Source of the DNA: an uncultured Bacilli bacterium
GTDB lineage: Bacteria > Bacillota_I > Bacilli_A > RF39 > UBA660
Direction of reading: 5' to 3'
Length of the DNA stretch: 45,548 nucleotides
NCBI GenBank assembly: GCA_944371305.1
Contig: CALVXM010000008.1
Span: forward strand, 1-45,548
Shown here: one piece after another, positions 8,602 through 16,070 of the stretch
Layout of the letters: every line of letters begins with the position of its first letter
Position numbering within the stretch: the first letter of the stretch is position 1
The notes under the pieces: model-generated
Seen by the model: the letters and a program-made list of their open reading frames with translations, nothing else
The model's database searches: none
Told to the model about the DNA's origin: nothing
Position numbers and translations under genes: made by a program

Positions 8602-9522
8602 ATGAAAAAGGTAGTATTGTTATTAATATTATTATTACTAACTGGTTGCAATAACAATTATTATAGTACTAATTTATTTTATATGGATACTGTTATTAAT
8701 ATCAAAATATATAATGCTAAACAAGAAAAAGTAGAAAAAGCTTTTAAAGAAATCGAAAGTATATATCAAAAATATGATAATTTAACTGATTTCTATGATC
8801 AAAATAGTGAATTATCAAAGTTGAATAACAATGTTAATATTAATATTTCCGATGAACTTTGGCAATTAATTAAGTTTGGTGATGAGTGGTATGATAAAAG
8901 TAATGGTTTATTAAATATTAATATTGGTGCACTAACTAAAGTATGGCATGATTTTAGAGAAAATCATACTGAATTACCTGATGTTAAAAATATCGTTATA
9001 GAAAGATTAAATATTGTCGATGATCGAATAACTAATGATAATGTAAATATTGATTTAGGTGCTATTGCTAAGGGTTATGTCACGCAAATAGTAGGGGAAT
9101 ATTTAAAAAATCAAGGCTTAGAATATTATATAATCAATGCGGGAGGTAATGTTTTAGTAGGAAAAAGCCCTAAGGGATATTATAATATTGGTATTGCCAG
9201 TCCAATTAGTGATGAGACTTTTGAGATTATTAAAGGAGAGAATATCAGTGTGGTAACTAGTGGTGGCTATGAAAGATTTTATCAATATAATGGTAATTTA
9301 TATCATCATATCATCGATCCTAATACCAAATATCCAGCCAATTACATGAAAAGTGTAACTGTAATAGGAAAAAATAGTGGCTTATGCGATGCTTTATCGA
9401 CGACTTTATTTTTAATGGATATTGAAAGTGGGAAAGAATTTATCAGAGATTATGATGTTGATGTTATTTGGTTTACTAATGATGATGAAATAATAAAAAG
9501 TGATGGTTTTAGATATGAATAA
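8602..9522 (+). CDS. apbE: FAD:protein FMN transferase lipoprotein (ApbE/FmnB)
   Basis: Extracytoplasmic flavinyltransferase that attaches FMN to threonine or serine of FMN-binding domains. At 306 residues it has a lipoprotein signal with lipobox LLTGC (Cys about 16). Family motifs include GAIAKGYV (about 154-161), NAGGNVLVG (about 193-201), VTSGGYERFY and HHIIDPNTKYP (DPxTG-type, with K for G), then DALSTTLFLM. Its likely substrate is the FMN-binding lipoprotein encoded three genes later. It overlaps the next gene by 8 nt. Together with EetA, EetB and PplA-like genes it matches the fmnB position in the Listeria flavin-based electron transfer locus (established knowledge; the functional link here is inference). 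Confidence 0.95.
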   Translation: MKKVVLLLILLLLTGCNNNYYSTNLFYMDTVINIKIYNAKQEKVEKAFKEIESIYQKYDNLTDFYDQNSELSKLNNNVNINISDELWQLIKFGDEWYDKSNGLLNINIGALTKVWHDFRENHTELPDVKNIVIERLNIVDDRITNDNVNIDLGAIAKGYVTQIVGEYLKNQGLEYYIINAGGNVLVGKSPKGYYNIGIASPISDETFEIIKGENISVVTSGGYERFYQYNGNLYHHIIDPNTKYPANYMKSVTVIGKNSGLCDALSTTLFLMDIESGKEFIRDYDVDVIWFTNDDEIIKSDGFRYE

Positions 9523-9868
9523 AAATGATATCAGATTAATTGTCATAATTATCTTAATCGCTTTGATAATTCTATTCATATTTTCAATCACTAAAAAGAA
9601 GGCTAAAATAGCTAATGTATACTATGGAAATGATTTAATTTTAAATATTAATTTAGGTATAGATAAGACATACGAAGTAATGGGAGAAAATGGCAAAGTT
9701 GTTATCGAAGTTTTAGATGATAAAATTAGAGTAGTCGAAGAAAATAGTCCTTATCATTTATGTTCTAAGCAAGGTTTTATATCTAATGCCGGACAATCAA
9801 TAATTTGCCTACCTAATAAAATTATTATTAAATTACCTAATGAAGATATTGATACCGAGGTGAGTTAA
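9515..9868 (+). CDS. eetA: NusG domain II protein, EetA-like, membrane-anchored
   Basis: A protein of about 117 residues with one N-terminal membrane helix (RLIVIIILIALIILFIFSI) followed by an extracytoplasmic beta-rich NusG-II (Lin0431-like) domain with the typical CSKQGFISNAGQSIICLPNKI segment. Start: ATG 9515 overlaps the apbE stop by 8 nt; an ATG at 9500 is possible but would add five residues ahead of a normal N-terminus. In Listeria, EetA carries the same domain and works with EetB in flavin-based extracellular electron transfer. The adjacency to apbE and the EetB-like gene supports orthology, which remains inferred. Confidence 0.82.
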   Translation: MNKNDIRLIVIIILIALIILFIFSITKKKAKIANVYYGNDLILNINLGIDKTYEVMGENGKVVIEVLDDKIRVVEENSPYHLCSKQGFISNAGQSIICLPNKIIIKLPNEDIDTEVS

Positions 9869-9869
9869 T

Positions 9870-10373
9870 TTGAAAAAATTTACACGTTTATCATTATTAT
9901 TGGCTTTATCGGTAGCCTTAAATATTATTGAATCTAGTTTACCTCTTTTAAATGATTATATTCCAGGACTAAAATTGGGCTTAGCTAATATTGTTACTTT
10001 ATTTATAATTTATAAATATGGTTTAAAAGAAGCATTATATGTCGGTATCTTAAGAGTATTTTTAGTTGGTATTTTAAGAACAGGCGTTTTTAGTACTCAT
10101 TTTTTCTTTAGTTTATCAGGATGTCTTTTAAGTATTATTTTTATGTGTTTGGCTAAAAGATTTTTAAATTTATCAGTTATTGGCATCAGTATTATTGGCT
10201 CAATTGCTCATTCCCTTGGACAAATTTTAGTAGCTATTTTACTTCTTCAGATGCCAGCAATGATTTATTATTTACCTTGGTTATTGATATTTTCAATTCC
10301 TACAGGTTTATTAGTTGGAATAATCGGTAAACAACTTATCAATCATTTTGAAGATGATTTGCTTTTGTATTAA
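9870..10373 (+). CDS. eetB: Gx transporter / heptaprenyl diphosphate synthase component I family, EetB-like
   Basis: A 167-residue multi-spanning membrane protein with four or five hydrophobic segments and the family signature IPGLKLGLANIVTLF (about residues 30-44), plus RVFLVGILRTG and HSLGQILVA. Start is TTG 9870, one base after the eetA stop, with GAGGTGA inside the end of eetA. This family is annotated as Hpre_diP_synt_I, but in Listeria the homologue EetB is a component of extracellular electron transfer. Transcription is probably shared with apbE and eetA. Confidence 0.85.
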   Translation: MKKFTRLSLLLALSVALNIIESSLPLLNDYIPGLKLGLANIVTLFIIYKYGLKEALYVGILRVFLVGILRTGVFSTHFFFSLSGCLLSIIFMCLAKRFLNLSVIGISIIGSIAHSLGQILVAILLLQMPAMIYYLPWLLIFSIPTGLLVGIIGKQLINHFEDDLLLY

Positions 10374-10381
10374 AATTATTG

Positions 10382-10387
10382 TATAAT
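10382..10387 (+). promoter_or_regulatory. -10 box of the FMN-binding lipoprotein gene
   Basis: A perfect TATAAT lies 18 nt before the ATG, with AGGAGG between. The lipoprotein may therefore be expressed separately from apbE-eetA-eetB. Confidence 0.65.
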
Positions 10388-10405
10388 TTAAAATAGGAGG
10401 ATGTT

Positions 10406-10855
10406 ATGAAAAAGATATTATTTATTACTGCTTTAATGCTAACGTTATTGTTTACAGGATGTCAAAAGCAATTAAAAGAAGGAATTTATGAAGGAAGCGC
10501 TATTGATACGTATGGTGGTGAAGAAAACACGGCTACAGCTCGTGTTACAATCGATCAAGATGGTAAAATAACTGATGTATATTTAGATACTACATATACG
10601 AAAGATGGAATTGAAACAACTAAAAAAACTTTAGGTAATGAGTATGGTATGAAAACTGGTAACAGTGATTATGGCCAAGCCGAATATGAGTGGTTTGAAC
10701 AAATTGAAGCTTTAGAACAAGCGATAATCGACAATCAAGGGATTACCTTTTTAAATATCGATAGTGATGGTTATACTGACGCTGTAAGTAGTTGTACTAT
10801 TAAAGTAGATGCATTATATGAAGCTTTAGAAAATGCCTTAAACAAAGCAAAATAG
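10406..10855 (+). CDS. pplA: FMN-binding lipoprotein, PplA-like
   Basis: A 149-residue lipoprotein: signal peptide with lipobox LFTGC (Cys 19), then one FMN-binding domain. The flavinylation motif, normally SGAT, appears here as SSCT (residues 128-131, in DAVSSCTIKVDAL), keeping the acceptor threonine 131. The segment ETTKKTLGNEYGMK and WFEQIEALE are typical of PplA-like electron shuttles. Listeria PplA has two such domains, this protein only one. It is the probable substrate of the ApbE at 8602. A terminator follows immediately. Confidence 0.85.
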   Translation: MKKILFITALMLTLLFTGCQKQLKEGIYEGSAIDTYGGEENTATARVTIDQDGKITDVYLDTTYTKDGIETTKKTLGNEYGMKTGNSDYGQAEYEWFEQIEALEQAIIDNQGITFLNIDSDGYTDAVSSCTIKVDALYEALENALNKAK

Positions 10856-10875
10856 ATTTTAATAATCTATTTTTT
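10850..10875 (+). terminator. Terminator closing the flavin-redox block
   Basis: AAATAGATT (10850-10858) pairs perfectly with AATCTATTT (10864-10872), with a TTAAT loop and continued T run. The stop codon of the lipoprotein gene lies within the stem. Confidence 0.8.
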
Positions 10876-10899
10876 CATTTATATTTCACAAAAATATTA

Positions 10900-10905
10900 T
10901 ATAAT
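10900..10905 (+). promoter_or_regulatory. -10 box of the two-component operon
   Basis: TATAAT ends 17 nt before the response regulator ATG, with AGAGGTGAGG in between. Confidence 0.65.
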
Positions 10906-10922
10906 AATTAAGAGGTGAGGTT

Positions 10923-11579
10923 ATGAGGGTTTTAATCGTCGATGATGAAGAAAGAATCAGAACACTGATTAAAGAATATTGTTTGAATGAAAATTTTGAA
11001 GTACTGGAAGCTAGTGATGGAATAAGTGCTTTAGATAATATTAAAAATAATCAAATTGATATTGTCATTCTCGATATAATGATGCCTAAAATGGACGGAT
11101 TAACTGCATATAAAGAAATTAAAAAATATAATATTCCAACAATCATTTTATCAGCTAGAACTGAAGAATATGACAAATTGATTGGATTTGATTTAGGAGT
11201 AGATGATTATGTTACAAAACCATTTAGTCCTAAAGAATTGATTGCAAGAATCAAGGCTGTTACTAAACGTTTTAATGATTTGGATGATATATATATTTAT
11301 AAAGATTTAAAAATCGATTTCAAAGGTCATATTGTCTTTATTAAAGATGAAGAACTAAAGTTAACTCCAAAAGAATATGATTTATTAGTTTATTTTATAA
11401 ATAATAAAAATAAAGCTTTATCTAGAGAAGAATTATTATCTAAAATTTGGGGATATGATTTTTTTGGTGATGATCGAACTATCGATACTCATATTAAAAT
11501 GCTACGCAACAATTTAGGTGAATATCGTGATTTGATTCAAACAGTGAGAGGAATGGGTTATAAATTTGAAATCAAATAA
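10923..11579 (+). CDS. OmpR/PhoB-family response regulator
   Basis: A 218-residue regulator. The receiver domain has the acidic pair in IVDDEER (residues 6-7), the phosphoacceptor Asp in VILDIMMPKMDG (about 51), and the lysine of TKPFSPKEL (about 100). The C-terminal winged-helix DNA-binding domain ends with the usual RTIDTHIKMLRNNLG and VRGMGYKFE. It overlaps the kinase gene and is almost certainly its partner. Closeness to the flavin-redox genes suggests, but does not show, that these are targets. Confidence 0.95.
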   Translation: MRVLIVDDEERIRTLIKEYCLNENFEVLEASDGISALDNIKNNQIDIVILDIMMPKMDGLTAYKEIKKYNIPTIILSARTEEYDKLIGFDLGVDDYVTKPFSPKELIARIKAVTKRFNDLDDIYIYKDLKIDFKGHIVFIKDEELKLTPKEYDLLVYFINNKNKALSREELLSKIWGYDFFGDDRTIDTHIKMLRNNLGEYRDLIQTVRGMGYKFEIK

Positions 11580-12933
11580 AAATAAATTAAAAATCCATAT
11601 CTGGCTTTATTTAATAATTTTTACTTTAGTTATAATGCTATTTCTATGGTTTTTTCAAGTTGTTTTTATCGATAGTTATTATGAATATAGTAAAACTAAA
11701 CAAATAAAAAAAACAACTTTGAAAATTATCGAAAATTATGATGTCGATGAAGAAGCTTTAGACAAGTTATCATATGAAGAAAATGTTTGTATTGAAATTG
11801 TCAAAAATAGAATGACTATTTATACTTCTAATGATTCTAATCGTGGATGTATTATAAGTGGTAATAAATATAAAGATGATTTTTATTCTCTTGATAAAAA
11901 TGAACAAACTTATAAATTAATTAATCCTATTTTTAATACAAAATCATTAATATATGCAAGGAAATATAACGACGATATTACTATCTTTGTCAATGCTTCT
12001 TTAGAGCCTTTAGATAATACAATTTTAATTTTATCTAATCAATTGATTATCGTATCGATTATCGTCATTGTTCTAGCACTTATTATTGGATATTTTATCT
12101 CAAAAAGAATTAGTAAACCAATTGAAAAAATGAATAAAAATGCTAAACAACTAGCTAATGGTAATTATGAATTTACTTTTGATAATACTTCTAATATTTA
12201 TGAAATCGATGAATTAGCTAATACATTAAACTATGCTAAAGAAGAATTAGAACAAACTGATGAATTAAGAAAAGACTTATTAGCTAATGTTTCACATGAT
12301 CTTAAAACGCCTCTTACAATGATTAAAGGTTACGCAGAAATGATTCGGGATTTAAATTCTGATAACGCAGAAAAAAGAACTGAAAATTTAAATGTTATCA
12401 TTGAAGAAAGTGAAAGATTAAATATTTTAGTTGAAGATCTTTTAACCTTATCGAAAATACAGGCCAATAAGGATACTTTAGATAAAGAAAGTTTTGATAT
12501 TGTTGAATTGATTAGTAATATTATAAAACGTTATGGTATTTATAAAGATACTGAGGGTTATATTTTTGAAATAAATGCACCGAGTAAAGTAATAATTAAA
12601 GCTGATAAGAAAAAAATCGAACAAGTAATTTACAATTTAATCAATAATGCTATTAATTATACTGGCGACGATAAAAAAGTAATTATCAACGTTTTAGTTG
12701 ATAAAAATGTTAGAGTCGAAATAAAAGATACTGGAAAAGGAATAAAAAAAGAAGATTTACCACATATTTGGGACAAATATTATCATTCTAAGAAAAAACA
12801 TAAACGTAATATTATTGGAACAGGAATTGGTCTTTCAATTGTTAAAACAATTTTAGAAAGTCATAAATTTAAATATGGGGTAGAAAGTAAAAAAAATAAA
12901 GGCACGACATTTTATTTTGAAATTAATAAGTAA
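11566..12933 (+). CDS. Sensor histidine kinase
   Basis: A 455-residue membrane kinase: a first membrane helix (about 9-30), extracytoplasmic sensor of about 115 residues, a second helix (about 148-172), HAMP (KRISKPIEKM), HisKA with NVSHDLKTPLTMIKG (phosphorylated His about 245), and HATPase with N box NLINNAINYTG, G1 DTGKGI and G2 GTGIGLSIVK. The start is TTG 11566, overlapping the regulator by 14 nt, with GAGGAATGGG upstream. The sensor domain contains two cysteines (in NVCIEIV and RGCIISG), which could form a disulfide outside the membrane. Confidence 0.93.
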   Translation: MKSNKNKLKIHIWLYLIIFTLVIMLFLWFFQVVFIDSYYEYSKTKQIKKTTLKIIENYDVDEEALDKLSYEENVCIEIVKNRMTIYTSNDSNRGCIISGNKYKDDFYSLDKNEQTYKLINPIFNTKSLIYARKYNDDITIFVNASLEPLDNTILILSNQLIIVSIIVIVLALIIGYFISKRISKPIEKMNKNAKQLANGNYEFTFDNTSNIYEIDELANTLNYAKEELEQTDELRKDLLANVSHDLKTPLTMIKGYAEMIRDLNSDNAEKRTENLNVIIEESERLNILVEDLLTLSKIQANKDTLDKESFDIVELISNIIKRYGIYKDTEGYIFEINAPSKVIIKADKKKIEQVIYNLINNAINYTGDDKKVIINVLVDKNVRVEIKDTGKGIKKEDLPHIWDKYYHSKKKHKRNIIGTGIGLSIVKTILESHKFKYGVESKKNKGTTFYFEINK

Positions 12934-12963
12934 TTTGCTATAATAATACTAGGAGGGAATTTT

Positions 12964-13605
12964 ATGGAATTAAATAAAATATATTCTAAAGTATTTGGTT
13001 GGATGTTTTTAGGTTTAATGGTAACATTTTTAACAGGTTTCATTATTTCTAATAATATAAATATGTTATTATTCGTTTTAAAAATCCCATTTATTGTCTA
13101 TGTAATATTAGAAATTGGTTTAGTTATTTTCTTATCAGCTAGAATTCACAAAATGAATGATACAACAGCTAAAATATGTTTCTTAATTTATTCATTTATA
13201 ACTGGTTTAACTTTCTCGACAATATTTATCGTCTATGAATTATCATCAATTATCTATGTCTTTGGTATAACAGCTTTATTATTTGGTATTTTTGCTTTGA
13301 TTGGTCATTTTACAAAAATTGATTTAAGTAAAATTGGTACTTTTTTGTTCATGGGATTACTTGGCATTATTATTTGTACCATTATTAATATTTTTATTGG
13401 TAATAATACATTTGATTTAATTATTACTATTATATCTGTTATTATTTTCTTAGTTTATACAGCATATGATATTCAAAAAATTAAAAGAATGATGAATACA
13501 TTACCTGAAGAAAACTTAGCCATTTGTGTAGCTTTAGAATTATATTTAGATTTTATTAATTTATTCTTGGATTTATTAAGATTATTTGGTAAAAAAAGAA
13601 ATTAA
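12964..13605 (+). CDS. Bax inhibitor-1 family membrane protein
   Basis: A 213-residue protein with seven hydrophobic segments and the BI-1/YccA pattern, including FIYSFITGLTFS-like and VYTAYDIQKIKRMM (about residues 167-180) with the conserved Asp. Bacterial members such as YetJ are pH-sensitive calcium leak channels. It has its own TATAAT (12939-12944) and AGGAGG and is followed by a terminator, so it is a single-gene unit. Confidence 0.9.
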   Translation: MELNKIYSKVFGWMFLGLMVTFLTGFIISNNINMLLFVLKIPFIVYVILEIGLVIFLSARIHKMNDTTAKICFLIYSFITGLTFSTIFIVYELSSIIYVFGITALLFGIFALIGHFTKIDLSKIGTFLFMGLLGIIICTIINIFIGNNTFDLIITIISVIIFLVYTAYDIQKIKRMMNTLPEENLAICVALELYLDFINLFLDLLRLFGKKRN

Positions 13606-13611
13606 AAATTG

Positions 13612-13638
13612 AGTCACACCATTTGATGTGGCTTTTTA
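13612..13638 (+). terminator. Terminator after the Bax-inhibitor-like gene
   Basis: AGTCACA (13612-13618) pairs with TGTGGCT (13627-13633) with one G-T pair and is followed by TTTTT. Confidence 0.7.
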
Positions 13639-13641
13639 TGA

Positions 13642-13767
13642 CTATCATTTAGTACAGGAAAATTATATATTCCAAGTCAAATAGAAGATTTTGCTGTTTT
13701 AATATATAAAAAACTAAAAAATAAGTTTAAGAAATATATTAAAGATTTAGTAGTTAATGATAAATAA
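13642..13767 (+). pseudogene. Possible gene remnant without a start codon
   Basis: An open frame of about 41 codons runs from 13642 to TAA 13765-13767 and reads like a protein C-terminus (LYIPSQIEDFAVLIYKK, then a basic stretch). It has no usable start codon and follows a stop at 13639-13641. The rest of the 13639-13828 gap shows nothing else. I cannot identify a parent family. Confidence 0.3.
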
Positions 13768-13850
13768 AGTATTCATTATTTATAAAACAATTAAGTTAAA
13801 ATTGCTATCATTTTTTCACAAAGTATAGTATAATTAAAACGGTGAGCAAT

Positions 13851-14789
13851 ATGATTTATATTTTGTATGGAACAGTTGATTATTTAATTAATAAATACAC
13901 AAATAAAATCATCGATGACAATAAAGTAGGGGAATTTGATATCAACAAATACGATTTAACTAATACTTCCTTAACTGACATTATTAACGATGCTAGCAGT
14001 ATGTCATTATTTAGTGAAAAAAAAGTTATTATTGTAAATAACGCTTATATATTTACTGGATCTAATAAAAAAAATATAGAACAAAACATTGATGAATTAG
14101 AAAACTATGTAAATAATAATAATGAAAATACTATTTTAATATTTATTGTTAACAATGAAAAATTAGATGAACGTAAAAAAATAACCAAATTAATTAAAAA
14201 AAATGGTATTGTCAAAGATTTTAATACCATAGATAATATAACTTTAGCTAAAAATTTATTTGATAGCTACTCTATTTCTATAGATAATATAAAATATTTA
14301 ATTGAAAGAGTAGGGGATGATACTACCCTACTTGCTAGCGAAATTGAAAAAATAAAAACTTATAAAGATAAAGATTTAAATATTACTAAGGATGATATAA
14401 CTAAGCTAACAACTAAATCATTAGAAGTAAATAATTTTAAATTAATCGATGCAATTATAAAAAAAGATAAAGCTTTAGCATTATCATTGTACCAAGAACG
14501 ATTAAAGTTAAATGAAGAACCTATCGCTATTATTATTTCATTGGCAAATCAAATTAGAATAATGTATCAAGTAAAACAACTATATTTAAATGGTTATACG
14601 GAGAACAATATTGCATCAATTTTAAAAATACATCCGTATCGCGTTAAATTAGCTGCCCAAAACAGTAAAAAATATGATTCTGATATATTATTAAATTATA
14701 TTAGCAAATTAGCCAATTTAGATATTAATATTAAAAATGGTAAAATTGATAAAAAATTAGGGTTGGAATTATTTATTATATCATTATAA
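13851..14789 (+). CDS. holA: DNA polymerase III subunit delta
   Basis: Clamp-loader subunit that opens the sliding clamp. The N-terminus MIYILYGTVDYLINKY, the central DDTTLLASEIEKIKTY and the C-terminal LNEEPIAIIISLANQIR segment follow the HolA pattern; length about 312 residues. The ATG at 13851 is chosen because the GTG at 13842 is part of the GGTGAG ribosome site, and TATAAT (13829-13834) lies 16 nt upstream. The usual rpsT neighbour is absent. The sequence is divergent and Lys/Asn/Ile-rich. Confidence 0.9.
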   Translation: MIYILYGTVDYLINKYTNKIIDDNKVGEFDINKYDLTNTSLTDIINDASSMSLFSEKKVIIVNNAYIFTGSNKKNIEQNIDELENYVNNNNENTILIFIVNNEKLDERKKITKLIKKNGIVKDFNTIDNITLAKNLFDSYSISIDNIKYLIERVGDDTTLLASEIEKIKTYKDKDLNITKDDITKLTTKSLEVNNFKLIDAIIKKDKALALSLYQERLKLNEEPIAIIISLANQIRIMYQVKQLYLNGYTENNIASILKIHPYRVKLAAQNSKKYDSDILLNYISKLANLDINIKNGKIDKKLGLELFIISL

Positions 14790-14820
14790 AGTCTATATTT
14801 AGTATAAATACAGACTTTTT
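14790..14820 (+). terminator. Terminator after holA
   Basis: AGTCT and TATTT pair with AAATA and AGACT around one A-C mismatch (14790-14816), followed by T. It starts at the base after the stop codon. Confidence 0.7.
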
Positions 14821-14833
14821 ATAAATGTTTAAC

Positions 14834-14876
14834 TTCCGATAATATATATTATGTTAACTAACTAATTTCCGATAAT
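14834..14876. repeat. Two direct copies of TTCCGATAAT, 33 nt apart
   Basis: TTCCGATAAT occurs at 14834-14843 and 14867-14876 in the short gap between holA and the convergent hypothetical gene. The sequence between contains the palindrome-like ATAATATATATTAT and GTTAAC. No function can be assigned. Confidence 0.5.
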
Positions 14877-15773
14877 CTATTTATTTAATCTTTTTTTAGT
14901 TTTGTTGACGGCTTTTAAAGTTAACTGATAGTCATCTTCATCAAAATTGATTTTATAAAAATCTAGAACATTTTTAAAAGCAATATTAAATTTATCATAT
15001 GCCTTATTTATATATTTTTTTTCAATTATCCCATAACTTGATAAATAATATATCTTATTATTGAACATATTAGTAATAGAGATTAATTGTTCTTTAATTA
15101 TTTTAGCTTTATCTTTATTTGAATTGTTAGCTAATTTATCAAATTTTTCGCATAATTCTTTATATGAACCAATTTTATTAGAATAACGATCATATTGTTT
15201 TTCAGTATATAATCCATCGATAACTAAACCATATAAGAAATCATTAATTGGGACCGTTTGAAACAAATGTTTAGATGATGTTAATAAATTTATCTTATAA
15301 TTAATAATCCCCTTCTCTTCTTTAATTAAGTCATTATAACTTTTATCACTAAACAAATTATTCATAGCAACGATAATTAATTTGACAATTGGGTCAAAAT
15401 AATTATCATTATTTTGATTTTTATAAATAATTGTCTCATAATTTTGCGATATTGCCATTTCACTTAAAATAGAAATTCCTATTTCATTAATAGTTTCACC
15501 ATAATAACTATATCCTAAACTAGTTTTTTCTTCGATTATTAATCCTGAAAAAACTAATTCTTTGCTACCTTTTTCATACATTTCAAAAAAATCAATTTCC
15601 GACTTTCCTAACAAATGAATTAATTCATTTATATTTTGATTAATATCTTTCAAATTATACTTTTCTTTCGTTAATTGCCTTTTTAATTTTTCCTCAATTT
15701 GATACCGACTATCTTTATTAAAAAGAGGTAATAAGAAATTTAAAGATTCTTTAAAGTTATCAATTTTTTTCAT
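14877..15773 (-). CDS. Unidentified cytoplasmic protein, 298 residues
   Basis: Not recognised. No signal peptide or membrane helix; Lys/Asn/Ile/Leu-rich with predicted helices throughout. The centre (about residues 85-110) contains SYYGETINEIGISILSEMA. A TATAAT lies at 15800-15805 on the minus strand, but the ribosome site before ATG 15773 is weak (TAGGGTAGG). It is monocistronic, convergent with holA, and separated from the neighbouring small gene by a short gap. Confidence 0.7.
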   Translation of the reverse strand: MKKIDNFKESLNFLLPLFNKDSRYQIEEKLKRQLTKEKYNLKDINQNINELIHLLGKSEIDFFEMYEKGSKELVFSGLIIEEKTSLGYSYYGETINEIGISILSEMAISQNYETIIYKNQNNDNYFDPIVKLIIVAMNNLFSDKSYNDLIKEEKGIINYKINLLTSSKHLFQTVPINDFLYGLVIDGLYTEKQYDRYSNKIGSYKELCEKFDKLANNSNKDKAKIIKEQLISITNMFNNKIYYLSSYGIIEKKYINKAYDKFNIAFKNVLDFYKINFDEDDYQLTLKAVNKTKKRLNK

Positions 15774-15883
15774 GAATGAACGCCTACCCTACTAAATTAA
15801 TTATAGCAAAATTACCTTATTTTAACAATCTTTTTAGATGAATAAAAAACAAGGAACTGTCAATAATATTAATGGGTGATAAA

Positions 15884-16030
15884 ATGAAAAAGAATGCTAA
15901 CGCTAATAAAAGTTCTAATGCTAAAAAATCTTGCAACGAAAAAAGCAAAACTAATGCTAATTCAAGCATGAATAAAAGCAAACAAACTAATGCTAGTGCT
16001 AATACTTCTTCAAATTATGATTTTGAATAA
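15884..16030 (+). CDS. Small Asn/Lys/Ser-rich protein, 48 residues, spore-protein-like
   Basis: A 48-codon gene starting at ATG 15884 with GGGTGAT just upstream and followed by a strong terminator. The product is almost only Asn, Lys, Ser, Ala and Thr, with the unit TNA or NAN repeated about six times, one Cys, and the end SSNYDFE. Low-complexity polar composition with TNA repeats is reminiscent of gamma-type small acid-soluble spore proteins (SspE), which also repeat TNAQQV and have EF-containing cleavage sites. This is inference from composition only; no family motif is present. Confidence 0.6.
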   Translation: MKKNANANKSSNAKKSCNEKSKTNANSSMNKSKQTNASANTSSNYDFE

Positions 16031-16040
16031 GTCTTAACCC

Positions 16041-16070
16041 AAGAAAAAGCTCAATAAGAGCTTTTTTCTT
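16041..16070. terminator. Bidirectional terminator between the small gene and the helicase gene
   Basis: AAAAAGCTC pairs with GAGCTTTTT around AATAA, with A and T runs on both sides, so it can act in both directions. It overlaps the last codons of the minus-strand helicase gene. Confidence 0.85.
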
